This document shows, piece after piece, positions 1-10,480 of a DNA stretch of 64,000 bases. The notes under the pieces are model-generated. The model was not told the DNA's origin, did no database searches, and saw only the letters and a list, made by a program, of their open reading frames with translations. The first letter of the stretch is position 1; the number at the start of each line of letters is the position of its first letter. Location: assembly GCA_021200535.1 (NCBI GenBank), contig JAJQGL010000112.1:20561-84560 (forward strand), read 5' to 3'. The translations under genes were made by a program, and so were the position numbers. The stretch comes from Clostridiaceae bacterium. Lineage in GTDB: Bacteria > Bacillota > Clostridia > Lachnospirales > Lachnospiraceae.

Positions 1-2265
1 GTCAAGGCGAATCAGCTCCAGTTTTTCCTGATTCTTATCCAGATCCTGCTTCGCACGGTCATAATTTAGCTTTGCCGTATTCTGCCGCAAAACCAAATCC
101 TGCTTTACTTTCTGACTGCCGGAAATCTTTTCTGCAAGCTCTTTTTTTGCAAGCTCCTTTTCCTGCAAAAGAGAGGAAAGCTCTTTCAGCCGTTCCTTTT
201 GCTTTCCCGTCTGCTGTGTTAAATCATCCATCTCCCTGCGCCGTCCGAGCAGATTATTATTATTTTTATATGCTCCGCCGGACATGGAACCGCCGGGATT
301 GAGCAAATCACCTTCTGTCGTTACAATCCGAACTGTGTGGTGGTATTTTTTCGCAAGGGCAATCGCATTGTCAATGTTGTCTGTCACCACAAAACGCCCC
401 AGCAGATATTCCACCAGGCCGGAAAACATCCCGTCCGCCTCCACAAGGGCGGATGCCATGCCAATCACGCCTGGCTCTGACAAAATCCCGCCGGAAAGAT
501 TAACCGGCTTTGCCTTGATATTCGTCAGCGGCAGGAAGGTGGCCCTGCCGTACCGGTTCTTTTTCAGGTAGGTAATCATCGCTTTCGCAGTCTGTTCGTT
601 GTCCGTAACAATGTTCTGGATACTGCCGCCCAGCGCAGTCTCCACGGCAAGCTCGTACTCCTTTTTTACACGGATGATATCTGCCACAACACCGACAATC
701 CCCGGCTGGTTCTGCTTTTGCTCCATCACACGCCGAATGCTCTGCCCAAAGCCTTCATACCGCTCTGTCAGATTTTGAAGAGAAACCAGTCTGGAATGAT
801 CCATGTGATATTTCTGCTGCGTATCCCGGTATTCCCGCTGCAGATTTTGTTCCTGCTCCTGCAATGCCTGGCACGAACGGTTCCATTCCGCAATATTATC
901 GTTTATTGCCGCCAGCTTGTCTGACAAATCGTTCAGCGTCTCCGCTTCTTTCTCCATTGCCTCAGCAAAAATACTTGCCTCTGCCTTATTTTCCAGAATC
1001 TGCTTGGTAATCTCTGCCTTTTTCAGGTTGTTCTGCTCCTGGAGTGTCCGAATCCTCTGCTGATCTGATTTAACGTCTGTATTTTCATTCAGGTATGTAA
1101 TAATATCCTGCTTACACTGTTCTAACTCTTGTTCCTGCAGGGTAATCTGACGGCTCATCGCAGCCATCTGTTCCTTATTTGCAGACTGCTCCTGTTCCAG
1201 CTCCAAAAGCGTTTGCTCCTGCTCCTGCTTTTGTTTTTCATAGCCTGCGTATTCCTGCTTTGCCGCATCCAGCCGCGCATGCAGGGAACTGGTCTGTTCC
1301 TGGTTGTGCTTCTGGTTCTGCTGCACCGTGTGAATCTGTTCATTGAGAATCTTAATCTCACTCTCCGCCTGATTCAGCGAAAGATTATCTGCAGACAAAA
1401 GCTCCCTGTGCTGCTCCAGGCTGCGGTTTTGTGCTTCTAATGCCGCCTCTGCTGCAACATATTCTTCCTTTGTCTGATCAAACTCCCTTTCTGTCTCTTT
1501 CAAATCCGCCGCGGCAATCTCCTGCTTCTGTGCAGTCTCTGCAAGCTCTCCCTGCATTCTGTCGTATTCCGAAAGGAACAGATTGATATCCAAATTGCGC
1601 AGCTCATCTCGGTAGAGCAGGTATTCCTTGGCTTTTTCCGACTGCTTCTTCAGCGGCCCAACCTGTTTTTCCAGCTCCGATAAAATATCTTCAATCCGGA
1701 CGAGATTACGTCTCTCCTCTTCAAGATTTTTTTCTGCTGCCGCTTTTCGCTTTTTATATTTTACAATGCCTGCCGCCTCGTCAAACAGCTCGCGTCTCTC
1801 TTCCGGCTTTCCGCTTAAAATTTTATCAATCTGGCCCTGGCCAATAATCGAATAGCCTTCCTTGCCGATTCCCGTATCAAACAAAAGCTCCTGCACATCC
1901 TTTAAGCGGCAGGACGCCCCGTTTAAAAGGTATTCACTTTCTCCCGACCGGTATACCCTGCGGGCGATCTTTACTTCCTCATACGGAATTGCCAGCTTGT
2001 GATCCTCATTGCTGATGGTAATGGCCACATAAGCATAACCCAGCGGCTTTCGCAGCTGGGTGCCTGCAAATATAACATCCTCCATTTTAGAACCACGCAG
2101 CTGTTTTGCACTCTGTTCCCCCAGAACCCAGCGGACTGCATCCGCAACATTGCTCTTTCCGCTTCCATTTGGACCAACAATCGCCGTAATTCCATTGTGA
2201 AACTCAAACAATAATTTATGGGCAAAGGATTTAAACCCATGTACCTCAAGGCTTTTTAAATACAT
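1..2265 (-). CDS. smc: chromosome segregation protein SMC, N-terminal part; runs off the left edge of the window
   Basis: Minus-strand reading from ATG at 2265 gives [69 protein letters not shown] (Walker A), then coiled coil and hinge-like sequence, open to position 1. Adjacent to rnc. Confidence 0.96.
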   Translation of the reverse strand, partial: MYLKSLEVHGFKSFAHKLLFEFHNGITAIVGPNGSGKSNVADAVRWVLGEQSAKQLRGSKMEDVIFAGTQLRKPLGYAYVAITISNEDHKLAIPYEEVKIARRVYRSGESEYLLNGASCRLKDVQELLFDTGIGKEGYSIIGQGQIDKILSGKPEERRELFDEAAGIVKYKKRKAAAEKNLEEERRNLVRIEDILSELEKQVGPLKKQSEKAKEYLLYRDELRNLDINLFLSEYDRMQGELAETAQKQEIAAADLKETEREFDQTKEEYVAAEAALEAQNRSLEQHRELLSADNLSLNQAESEIKILNEQIHTVQQNQKHNQEQTSSLHARLDAAKQEYAGYEKQKQEQEQTLLELEQEQSANKEQMAAMSRQITLQEQELEQCKQDIITYLNENTDVKSDQQRIRTLQEQNNLKKAEITKQILENKAEASIFAEAMEKEAETLNDLSDKLAAINDNIAEWNRSCQALQEQEQNLQREYRDTQQKYHMDHSRLVSLQNLTERYEGFGQSIRRVMEQKQNQPGIVGVVADIIRVKKEYELAVETALGGSIQNIVTDNEQTAKAMITYLKKNRYGRATFLPLTNIKAKPVNLSGGILSEPGVIGMASALVEADGMFSGLVEYLLGRFVVTDNIDNAIALAKKYHHTVRIVTTEGDLLNPGGSMSGGAYKNNNNLLGRRREMDDLTQQTGKQKERLKELSSLLQEKELAKKELAEKISGSQKVKQDLVLRQNTAKLNYDRAKQDLDKNQEKLELIRLD

Positions 2266-2301
2266 CCGTTCTCTCCATTTCCTTGCAAAGCATACAGCCC
2301 G

Positions 2302-2991
2302 TTACGATTTTTTGCCCAAAAGCAGAATCGTTTCATAAGCCGCTGCCTGCTCCGCCTTTTTCTTTGTTTTCCCTCTTGCGGAGGAAACCTGTTTCCCATT
2401 AATAAAAACCCCAACCTCAAAGGTTTTATTGTGATCCGGCCCCTCTTCTCCGATCAGGACGTATTCCAACTCATTGTGATCTCTCTGCACAATTTCCTGT
2501 AAAAATGTTTTGCTGTCATAAAACAATTTTTTATTTTCAATATCCTTTAAGATAAATGTTTCTACAAATTCCTTAGCGCGCGCAAATCCTCCATCCAGAT
2601 AAACCGCGCCGATAACCGCTTCCATTGCATCAGATAAAATAGAATCTCTGTCTCTGCCGCCTGTCATATCCTCGCCGCGGCCCAGCAATAAATAATCCCC
2701 CAAATGAATTTCCCTGGCACAAAGCGCCAGCGTCGGCTCGCAAACATAACTTGCACGGATTCTCGTAAGATCCCCCTCCGGCTTTTGCGGATTTTCTGCA
2801 AAAATAGTTTCGCTGGACACCAGCTCCAATACTGCATCACCTAAAAATTCCAGCCTCTCATTACACTCAAATTTTTTTAAGCGTCTTTCATTTGCATATG
2901 AACTGTGCGTAACAGCTGTTATTAATAAATCCGGATTTTCAAAACAATAACCAATGTGTTTTTCAAATTCTATGATTTTCTCCCGTTTCAT
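2302..2991 (-). CDS. rnc: ribonuclease III
   Basis: ERLEFLGDAVLELVSS signature and C-terminal dsRBD; ORF extends to 3060 but the likely start is MKREKIIEFEKHIG at 2991. Confidence 0.96.
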   Translation of the reverse strand: MKREKIIEFEKHIGYCFENPDLLITAVTHSSYANERRLKKFECNERLEFLGDAVLELVSSETIFAENPQKPEGDLTRIRASYVCEPTLALCAREIHLGDYLLLGRGEDMTGGRDRDSILSDAMEAVIGAVYLDGGFARAKEFVETFILKDIENKKLFYDSKTFLQEIVQRDHNELEYVLIGEEGPDHNKTFEVGVFINGKQVSSARGKTKKKAEQAAAYETILLLGKKS

Positions 2992-3082
2992 AACAATAAA
3001 CTCCTTATCGTTTTTCAATGTAATCCCCATTCTGTGCCTTTTATAGCACGAACAAATCACGAACTATACCACACTTTACTTT

Positions 3083-3316
3083 TTAGTCTGCATTTCCTCC
3101 GCTTATCATACGAAACGCATCTTCTACCGTCACAATAGACTCTGTCTCTGTCTCATCAATCGCAACATCAAACTCTTCTTCAATACCCATAATAATCTGA
3201 AAAAGCTCTAAAGAATCTGCCCCCAGGTCATCCACAAAGGACAGATCCGGCTTTATTTCTTCTGGTTTCACAGATAATACTTCTGAAATAATCATTTGAA
3301 GTTTTTCAAATTCCAT
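3083..3316 (-). CDS. acpP: acyl carrier protein
   Basis: DLGADSLELFQIIMGIEEEF phosphopantetheine site; between plsX and rnc. Confidence 0.95.
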   Translation of the reverse strand: MEFEKLQMIISEVLSVKPEEIKPDLSFVDDLGADSLELFQIIMGIEEEFDVAIDETETESIVTVEDAFRMISGGNAD

Positions 3317-3390
3317 ACTAATCCCCATTCCGAAGCAATTTAAAAGCGTCGCCGCTTCCGGCGCATGCGCAGGCTCACACTGATTTCCCT

Positions 3391-4398
3391 CTACTGTGTC
3401 ACTATATTTTCTTTAATCTTATCATTGATCCCCTCTTCATTAAACTGAATACACTGTAAAATGGCATTCTTAATATCGTCGCTTCCCGAACTGCCATGCG
3501 CTTTTACCACAAGGCCATTCAGGCCCAAAAGCGGCGCACCTCCCTGATCTTCTCCCATAAATTCCTTCATGGTCTGCTTCAGCGCCGGCTTAATCAGCAG
3601 ACCGCCGACTTTACTGCGCAGGGAGCGCATCAGGCCTGTTTTTACAGTATGCAGCAGCGTAGAAGAGAGCCCTTCATACAGCTTTAATATAACATTTCCA
3701 ACAAATGCCTCGCAGACAATGACATCCGCATCCCCATTCGGTATATCTCTCGCCTCAATGCTTCCAACAAAATTGATATCAGAACATTCTTTTAATAAAG
3801 GATATGTTTCCTTTACTAACATATTCCCCTTTTCTTCCTCCGCTCCAATATTGACAATCGCAACCCTTGGATTGTCTACGCCGATCACGTGTTTCATATA
3901 AATGGAACCCATCTGTGCAAACTGCAAAAGATGAGATGGTCTGGCATCCACATTCGCTCCGCAGTCAATCAGCAGGGACTGGCCGTTTGCCGTCGGAATC
4001 AGCGGTGCCAGTGGAGCGCGTTCAATCCCTTTGATTCTTCCCACAACAAACTGGCCGCCGACTAAAATTGCACCTGTGCTTCCCGCTGAGACAAACGCAT
4101 CCGCTTCACCGCGTTTCACCAAATTCATACCGACAACTATCGAAGAATTTTTCTTCTTGCGGATCGCCATCACCGGAGGTTCATCAAACCCAATCACATC
4201 ATCTGCCTGTACTATTTTGATTCTGGAAGAATCATATGAATATTTTTTCAATTCCTGCTCAATCGCATCCGTCCGGCCGGTCAGGATAATTGATATTTTC
4301 TCAGTAATCTTTAATGCTTCAACTGCACCCTGCACGGTAACCTGCGGTGCATCATCTCCGCCCATTGCATCTACTACAATTTTTATCTGTTCGCTCAT
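3391..4398 (-). CDS. plsX: phosphate acyltransferase PlsX
   Basis: MSEQIKIVVDAMGGDDAPQVTVQGAVEAL; plsX-acpP-rnc-smc synteny. Confidence 0.96.
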   Translation of the reverse strand: MSEQIKIVVDAMGGDDAPQVTVQGAVEALKITEKISIILTGRTDAIEQELKKYSYDSSRIKIVQADDVIGFDEPPVMAIRKKKNSSIVVGMNLVKRGEADAFVSAGSTGAILVGGQFVVGRIKGIERAPLAPLIPTANGQSLLIDCGANVDARPSHLLQFAQMGSIYMKHVIGVDNPRVAIVNIGAEEEKGNMLVKETYPLLKECSDINFVGSIEARDIPNGDADVIVCEAFVGNVILKLYEGLSSTLLHTVKTGLMRSLRSKVGGLLIKPALKQTMKEFMGEDQGGAPLLGLNGLVVKAHGSSGSDDIKNAILQCIQFNEEGINDKIKENIVTQ

Positions 4399-4481
4399 TG
4401 GAAACCCTCCATTCCCGATATAAAATACCATCTGCAGACAGCACTGCAAAAAAACACTTTACACATAAATTATATTGTACT

Positions 4482-4514
4482 AAAAAAATTCCGCGAGTGC
4501 AACCCCACGGAATT
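4482..4514 (-). terminator. intrinsic terminator downstream of cheR-like gene
   Basis: AATTCCG...CGGAATT inverted repeat followed on the minus strand by a T7 run. Confidence 0.75.
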
Positions 4515-4565
4515 ATCCGATTCATCTTTGCAGTCCGGCCGCCGCTTTGCAGCGCTGGAATACAA

Positions 4566-5342
4566 TTATTCTTTCTTATAGAAAAAGGAACGGTATGTAG
4601 AAAAATGATAAACATTCGGTGCAATAATCTGCTCTGTGCTGCCGACAAAAAGGATTCCGTCTTTTTTCAGGGAATCATTAAATTTCTGATACATTACCTG
4701 CTTCGCTTCCTCGGTAAAGTAAATCATAACATTCCGGCAGACGATCAGATCACACCGCTCCGGATAGGCGTCCTTCAGCAGATTATGCTGACTGAATTTA
4801 ACGCATTTTTTGACATCCTCTGAAATCTGGTAGCTGTGGTCGCCAATCTTATGAAAATATTTTTTCTTTAGATCCTCCGGCAGCCCTTTTAAACTCTTTT
4901 CATCGTAAATTCCTAACTGTGCTTTTTCAAGTACCTGCTTATCAATATCCGTTGCAATAATCTGAATCCGGTTCAGCGGAACGAATTTTGCCAATACCAT
5001 GACCAGTGTATATGGTTCATCACCAGTGGAACAAGCCGCACTCCAGATTTTAATGTTCTGGCCAAATTTCTCAAAGAGATACGGAAAAACGTCCTGCTCA
5101 AGCAGCCGCCACTGCTCCGGATTCCGATAAAACTCTGATACGTTAATGGTAAGATATGCGACAAATTCCTCCAATAATTCTTTATTGGTTTTTAACGCCT
5201 CTACATAGTCATCATAATTTTGGATTTTTGCCTTTACAATCAAAGAATCAATCCTGCGTTTCATCTGGCGTTCCTTATAACAGCTTAAGTCAATCTTTGT
5301 CAACTGAAAAATCTTTTGTTTAAACTTTTCATAATCACCCAT
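4566..5342 (-). CDS. CheR-type protein-glutamate O-methyltransferase
   Basis: N-terminal CheR helical domain, IWSAACSTGDEPYTLVMVL SAM motif, DLIVCRNVMIYF. Confidence 0.92.
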   Translation of the reverse strand: MGDYEKFKQKIFQLTKIDLSCYKERQMKRRIDSLIVKAKIQNYDDYVEALKTNKELLEEFVAYLTINVSEFYRNPEQWRLLEQDVFPYLFEKFGQNIKIWSAACSTGDEPYTLVMVLAKFVPLNRIQIIATDIDKQVLEKAQLGIYDEKSLKGLPEDLKKKYFHKIGDHSYQISEDVKKCVKFSQHNLLKDAYPERCDLIVCRNVMIYFTEEAKQVMYQKFNDSLKKDGILFVGSTEQIIAPNVYHFSTYRSFFYKKE

Positions 5343-5372
5343 TTATTCATCCCCATTTCTTTGCTTTCCCAT

Positions 5373-5406
5373 AAAAAAACGCCAATCTGCAACAAACAGA
5401 TTGGCG
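5373..5406 (-). terminator. intrinsic terminator downstream of S1 gene
   Basis: CGCCAATCTG-N7-CAGATTGGCG perfect 10-bp arms with a minus-strand T-run. Confidence 0.9.
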
Positions 5407-5418
5407 GATACTAACATT

Positions 5419-6531
5419 TTACTCTTCAGAAACTTCCGCTGCTTCAACCTCTTCCTCTGTCTCTGCTGAATCAGAATCTATAAGAAGCTCTTTGATACTC
5501 AGGCTGATCTTGTGATCCTCTTTCTTAAAATCAACAACCTTTGCCTCAATTTCCTGTCCAACCTTTAACACATCGGAAGGCTTGTCAACATGTTCCTTGG
5601 AAATCTGTGAAACATGAAGCAATGCATCTACGCCCGGCTCCAGTTCAATAAAAGCTCCGAAATCTGCCATTCTGGCAACCTTGCCTTTTACCACAGAGCC
5701 AATCGCATATTTTTCCTCAGCGGCAATCCATGGGTTCTGATCCTCAAACTTCAGGCTCAGTGCGATCTTGTCATCCTTGATATCCTTAATCAAAACTTTT
5801 GTAGTATCACCGACATTGAATACCTTCTTCGGATTCTCAACGCGTCCCCATGACATTTCTGAAATATGCAGAAGTCCATCTGCACCGCCCAGATCAATAA
5901 ACGCACCAAAATCCGTTAAATTCTTAACCACGCCCTCGACAACATCACCAACGTGGATTCTGGCGAAAAGCTCTTCCTGCATTTTCTTCTTTTTCTCAAC
6001 AAGAAGCTGCTTTCTGTCTCCAATGATTCTTCTCTTCTTCGGGTTGAACTCACTGATCACAAATTCAATTTCCTGACCGGCATATTTTGTCAAATCCTTT
6101 TCGTAGGTATCGGATATCAGGCTGGCAGGAATAAACACCTTTGTCTCATCAACCACAACACTGAGACCGCCAGACAGGACAGCAGAAACCGCAGCCTTTA
6201 AGACTTCTTTATTTTCAAACGCTTCCCGGATGCGCTCATTGCTCTTTTCCATTGCAAGACGCTTATAAGTAAGTAAAACCTGTCCTTCACCATCGTTGAC
6301 TTTTAATACCTTGGCGCTCATCGTATCGCCTTCTTTGACAACCTCAGTCAGGTCAATCGGCTGGTTGCTGTATTCATTTCTAGTAATAATACCGTCAGCC
6401 TTATAACCGATGTTCAGAACGATTTCATCTTCTTTAACGCTGATAACTGTCCCTTCTACAATCTCCCCATTGTGGATTGTTACTAATGATTCTTCCAATA
6501 ACTGTTCAAACTCATTGTTCATGTCTGACAT
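5419..6531 (-). CDS. rpsA: S1 RNA-binding domain protein / 30S ribosomal protein S1-like
   Basis: Multiple S1 repeats (GDVVEGVVKNLTDFGAFIDLGGADGLLHISEMSWG; GSVVKGKVARMADFGAFIELEPGVDALLHVSQIS); downstream of ispH. Confidence 0.92.
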   Translation of the reverse strand: MSDMNNEFEQLLEESLVTIHNGEIVEGTVISVKEDEIVLNIGYKADGIITRNEYSNQPIDLTEVVKEGDTMSAKVLKVNDGEGQVLLTYKRLAMEKSNERIREAFENKEVLKAAVSAVLSGGLSVVVDETKVFIPASLISDTYEKDLTKYAGQEIEFVISEFNPKKRRIIGDRKQLLVEKKKKMQEELFARIHVGDVVEGVVKNLTDFGAFIDLGGADGLLHISEMSWGRVENPKKVFNVGDTTKVLIKDIKDDKIALSLKFEDQNPWIAAEEKYAIGSVVKGKVARMADFGAFIELEPGVDALLHVSQISKEHVDKPSDVLKVGQEIEAKVVDFKKEDHKISLSIKELLIDSDSAETEEEVEAAEVSEE

Positions 6532-7360
6532 ATGATTGAACCTCCTTAATAATATTATTTGGGGTTGAGGCCCCGGCAGTAATACCCACGCTACGAAAGG
6601 ACTGAAATCGTTTCAAATCCAGGTCATCAAGTGTCTGTATAAAATGTGTGTTCTCGCACTCAGCTTTACAAATCTCATATAGCTTCTGGGTGTTGGAACT
6701 ATGTTTTCCACCTATCACTATCATCGCGTCGGATTGACTTGCAATAGTACCCGCTTCTGTCTGACGCACTTCGGTAGCGTTGCAAATTGTATTCATAACA
6801 AGTATATCATAACTCTTTTTTGCTAAAAGATCAACTATATCTTCGAATTTCTTGTAATTAAATGTCGTTTGTGCTACCAGGCAGATCTTACAGCTGCGGT
6901 CCCTGTCATATTTATCGGCATCCTGCCTGGTTTCCATAACCGTACATTCATTGCTGCACCAGCCGCAGATCCCCTGTACTTCCGGATGGGAGGGGTCGCC
7001 CACCACAATAATTTCATATCCCTGTTCCCTTTTTTCCATAACAATCTGGTGAATTTTTTTGACAAACGGGCAGGTCGCATCCACAATTTTTACGCCGTAC
7101 AGCTGCAGCTTTTCGTAAACCTCCTTCGGAACGCCATGGGAACGAATGATTACCGTTGCGTCAGGAATGTCCTTTACATCTTCCGGCTTTTCAATCACCT
7201 GAACGCCTTTCTGTTCCATATCCTGTACAACCTGCTCATTGTGAATAATCGGTCCAAGCGTATATACATTCCTGTTGTTTTTTGCTTCCTCATATACCAT
7301 CTGAACTGCTCTTTTTACTCCAAAGCAAAATCCGGCACTGTCTGCTACGGTCACTTTCAT
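6512..7360 (-). CDS. ispH: 4-hydroxy-3-methylbut-2-enyl diphosphate reductase
   Basis: MKVTVADSAGFCFGVKRAVQM, SHGVPKEVYE, VDATCPFVKK, GGKHSSNTQKL; ORF opens at 7411, likely start 7360. Confidence 0.95.
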   Translation of the reverse strand: MKVTVADSAGFCFGVKRAVQMVYEEAKNNRNVYTLGPIIHNEQVVQDMEQKGVQVIEKPEDVKDIPDATVIIRSHGVPKEVYEKLQLYGVKIVDATCPFVKKIHQIVMEKREQGYEIIVVGDPSHPEVQGICGWCSNECTVMETRQDADKYDRDRSCKICLVAQTTFNYKKFEDIVDLLAKKSYDILVMNTICNATEVRQTEAGTIASQSDAMIVIGGKHSSNTQKLYEICKAECENTHFIQTLDDLDLKRFQSFRSVGITAGASTPNNIIKEVQSYVRHEQ

Positions 7361-7432
7361 CTGTTTCCCTCCCTTCCGGCCGCACCGCTGTCTGCGGCGG
7401 GCATACATCATACAGAACTGCTGCTTTGCACT

Positions 7433-8134
7433 TTAGGAACGATTGGAACCGGTTTTGGTACGCTGCACCTCCCGGTAAAGTGAGATAAACTTTTCAACCA
7501 CTTCACGGATCGTCATATCGGAAGCATCCACTAAAACGGCATCCTCTGCCTGCCGCAGCGGCGCCACGGCACGGTTCATATCCTGCTCATCTCTTGCAAT
7601 AATGTCTTTCTCAATCTGATCCAGCTCACATGCAATCCCTCGTTCCCTCTGCTCCAGGTATCTCCTTCTGGCGCGCTCCTTACTGCTGGCAGTCAGATAG
7701 ATTTTTAAATCAGCATCGGGCAGGACGCAGGTTCCAATATCCCTCCCATCCATAATTACATCCTTCTCCTTTGCCAGATCTCTCTGGAGGCTGAGAAGCT
7801 TTTCCCGCACTTTTGGATATTTTGAGGTATCTGACGTCATCCGGCTGACCTCCTCGGTACGGATAAACGCATTCACGTTTTCTCCGTTTAGCAAAACCTG
7901 CTGCTCCCCGTTTTCATAAGCAAGCGACACCGTAATATCCCGGCATGCTTCGCTTATTTTTTCCTCATCCCCTGCAGGAATCTGATTTCTCAAAAAATAG
8001 AGTGCCATTGAGCGATACATGGCACCTGTATCCACATAAATAAATCCAAGCTCCTTTGCAACACATTTTGCGATTGTACTTTTTCCGGCGCCTGCCGGTC
8101 CATCGATTGCTATACTTGCCATTTTTTCCTCCAT
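7433..8134 (-). CDS. cmk: (d)CMP kinase
   Basis: MASIAIDGPAGAGKSTIAKCVAKELGFIYVDTGAMYR; MDGRDIGTCVLPDADLKIYLTAS. Start at 8134 or 8122. Confidence 0.95.
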   Translation of the reverse strand: MEEKMASIAIDGPAGAGKSTIAKCVAKELGFIYVDTGAMYRSMALYFLRNQIPAGDEEKISEACRDITVSLAYENGEQQVLLNGENVNAFIRTEEVSRMTSDTSKYPKVREKLLSLQRDLAKEKDVIMDGRDIGTCVLPDADLKIYLTASSKERARRRYLEQRERGIACELDQIEKDIIARDEQDMNRAVAPLRQAEDAVLVDASDMTIREVVEKFISLYREVQRTKTGSNRS

Positions 8135-8169
8135 TTTTCTCTGTTACTATGTATTCTGAAAAAGTTTTT

Positions 8170-9408
8170 CTATACCGCAGCTGACATACCCGCCAAATGT
8201 CCGGTCGACCATGCAATCTGCAGGTTATAGCCGCCTGTTTTTGCATCCAGATCCAGCACCTCTCCGGCAAAAAACAGCCCCCGCAGCTTTCTGGATTCCA
8301 TGGTTGCCGGATTAACCTCCCTGACAGAGACGCCTCCCCTTGTGATAATCGCCTCAGAATACCCTCTCAGGCTTTCAATCGTAAATGGAAACTGTTTAAT
8401 CAGCTCGGCAAGTGCATGACGCTCTGCCTTCGTTATCTCATTCACCTTTTTTTCCGGCGGTATCCCGGACAGTTCCACAATAACCGGAATCAGCTTTGCC
8501 GGAAGCAGCTTCCCCAGGCTATTCTTAAAATAGCTATTCCGGCAGGCGGAAAAATCGCGCAGAATCCGCTGGTCCAGCTGTTCCTCAGAGAGCGCAGGCT
8601 TTAAATCCACCCCTGCGCAAATTCCGCAGACATCCTTTCCGCTTAACACCGTACTCGCAGTCAAAGCCAGCGGACCACTGATGCCAAAATGCGTAAAAAG
8701 AAGCTCTCCCTGCTCCTGATATAAAACCTTTTTTCCTTGCTGCAGGCATAACACAACATTTTTTAATGAAAGCCCCTGCAGCCGCATTACATAATCCTCC
8801 TGCACATTCAGCGGCACAAGGGACGGTGCAGTCTGCTCAATCGTGTGTCCCGCTTCCTCTGCAAAGCGGTATCCGTCCCCGGTAGAACCGGTAGACGGAT
8901 AAGAGATTCCACCTGTTGCAACCACTACGGCATCTGCCTGCTGCTCCCACTCTCTGTTTCCCCGGACAGCACGAACGCCGCAGCACTGCCCATCGCACTG
9001 CAAAAGCTTTCTGACGGTTGTGCAAAGCTGTATGTCCACTCCCCGGTGAACCAATGCATTCTGCAGCGTCCGAATGACGTCAGAGGACTTATCCGATACC
9101 GGAAAGACACGATTCCCGCGCTCCGTTTTCAGCGCAAGCCCTTCCTGCCGGAAAAAATCCATCAAAAAACTGCTGTCAAAAGCATAAAATGCACTATACA
9201 AAAATTTCGGATTCTTTACTACATTTTGCAGCAGATTTTCAACATCGCTGTCATTTGTGACATTGCATCTGCCTTTCCCGGTAATAAAAAGCTTTTTTCC
9301 AAGCTTCTCATTCTGCTCAAACAGGGTAACGGTATGCCCTGTCTCCGCCGCTGCAATGGCAGCCATCATTCCTGCCGGACCGCCTCCGGCCACAATCACC
9401 TTAGCCAA
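8170..9408 (-). CDS. NAD(P)/FAD-dependent oxidoreductase, HI0933/YhiN (aminoacetone oxidase-like) family
   Basis: VIVAGGGPAGMMAAIAAAETGHTVTLFEQNEKLGKKLFITGKGRCNVTND; TTG start inferred at 9408, overlapping the upstream stop. Confidence 0.9.
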   Translation of the reverse strand: MAKVIVAGGGPAGMMAAIAAAETGHTVTLFEQNEKLGKKLFITGKGRCNVTNDSDVENLLQNVVKNPKFLYSAFYAFDSSFLMDFFRQEGLALKTERGNRVFPVSDKSSDVIRTLQNALVHRGVDIQLCTTVRKLLQCDGQCCGVRAVRGNREWEQQADAVVVATGGISYPSTGSTGDGYRFAEEAGHTIEQTAPSLVPLNVQEDYVMRLQGLSLKNVVLCLQQGKKVLYQEQGELLFTHFGISGPLALTASTVLSGKDVCGICAGVDLKPALSEEQLDQRILRDFSACRNSYFKNSLGKLLPAKLIPVIVELSGIPPEKKVNEITKAERHALAELIKQFPFTIESLRGYSEAIITRGGVSVREVNPATMESRKLRGLFFAGEVLDLDAKTGGYNLQIAWSTGHLAGMSAAV

Positions 9409-9904
9409 GCTCCTGTTCCTTTCTGCGGCAGACCTCCAGCACATACCGGACTGCCCCGGCTGCCGCCTGCTCCCGAACCTGCTGCCGGCCGCCGGAAAAC
9501 AAAAACTTCTTCGTCTCCGTCCAGCCCTGAAAATAAACTCCGACATATACTGTGCCGGCCGCCGTGCCATCCGCTCCGTCATCCGGTCCGGCATATCCGG
9601 TAACCGAGACTGCAACTTCTGTTTCTGCCGCTTTTGCAGCCCCCGCAGCCATTTCCCGTGCAGTCTGGCTGCTGACTGCAGTATAACGCTCCAGCGTTTC
9701 GCCGGAAACGCCAAGCAGTTTTTTCTTCACCCTGTCCGAATACGTAATATACCCTTCCTCAAACACATCGGAAGCCCCGGGCACATTCACAATCCCTGCC
9801 GCAACAAGTCCTGCCGTGCAGGATTCCGCAGTTGAGATATGATATTGCCGCCCACACAGCCATGCAACCAGCTCTTCCTGCACCATTCCAGTCTTTTCCT
9901 CCAT
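9401..9904 (-). CDS. CinA C-terminal domain protein (nicotinamide-nucleotide amidohydrolase, PncC-like)
   Basis: ISTAESCTAGLVAAGIVNVPGASDVFEEGYITYSDRVKKKLLGV; VSVTGYAGPDDG. Confidence 0.92.
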   Translation of the reverse strand: MEEKTGMVQEELVAWLCGRQYHISTAESCTAGLVAAGIVNVPGASDVFEEGYITYSDRVKKKLLGVSGETLERYTAVSSQTAREMAAGAAKAAETEVAVSVTGYAGPDDGADGTAAGTVYVGVYFQGWTETKKFLFSGGRQQVREQAAAGAVRYVLEVCRRKEQELG

Positions 9905-9931
9905 TTTAATATTAAGTAATTGGCAGTTTAT

Positions 9932-10480
9932 TTACATATTTCCATCATCTAATACTTTCCAGTTTTTCCATAAATAATCCGCTAAAGAAACCACGGTAAG
10001 CAAAATCGCAAGATAAATAAAAATATATTCCACGCAGTCTATCACCGCCCCGGAAAAATCGACGATCAGAAGAATCGACATCAGCATCTGGACAACCGTC
10101 TTAATTTTCCCCCACCAGCTTGCCGCAATCACAACACCGGCATCGGACGCCACAAGACGGAATCCGCTGATAATAAAATCTCTGCTGATAATGACAATGA
10201 CCCCCCATGCCGGCATGGGATTTTCCGGAATCGCCACAAAGCACACCAACGCAGAGCATACCAGCAGTTTATCGGCTAAAGGATCCATAAATTTCCCAAA
10301 GTTGGAAATCAGATTGTATTTTCGTGCCAGATATCCGTCAAGGGTATCTGTCAGGCTGGCCACAATAAATATGACTGCTGCAATGTAACGGGAATATGGA
10401 ACAACATCTGTCAACATAAAAAACACAAAAAAGGGAATCAATACGATTCGTATCATGGTTATCTTGTTTGGTAAATTCAT
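9932..10480 (-). CDS. pgsA: CDP-diacylglycerol--glycerol-3-phosphate 3-phosphatidyltransferase
   Basis: MNLPNKITMIRIVLIPFFVFFML; SLTDTLDGYLARKYNLISNFGKFMDPLADKLL (CDP-alcohol phosphotransferase motif). Confidence 0.95.
   Translation of the reverse strand: MNLPNKITMIRIVLIPFFVFFMLTDVVPYSRYIAAVIFIVASLTDTLDGYLARKYNLISNFGKFMDPLADKLLVCSALVCFVAIPENPMPAWGVIVIISRDFIISGFRLVASDAGVVIAASWWGKIKTVVQMLMSILLIVDFSGAVIDCVEYIFIYLAILLTVVSLADYLWKNWKVLDDGNM

Noticed and set aside
8845-9603. 252-aa plus-strand ORF
   Set aside because: Antisense to the HI0933-type oxidoreductase and pncC; no protein features.
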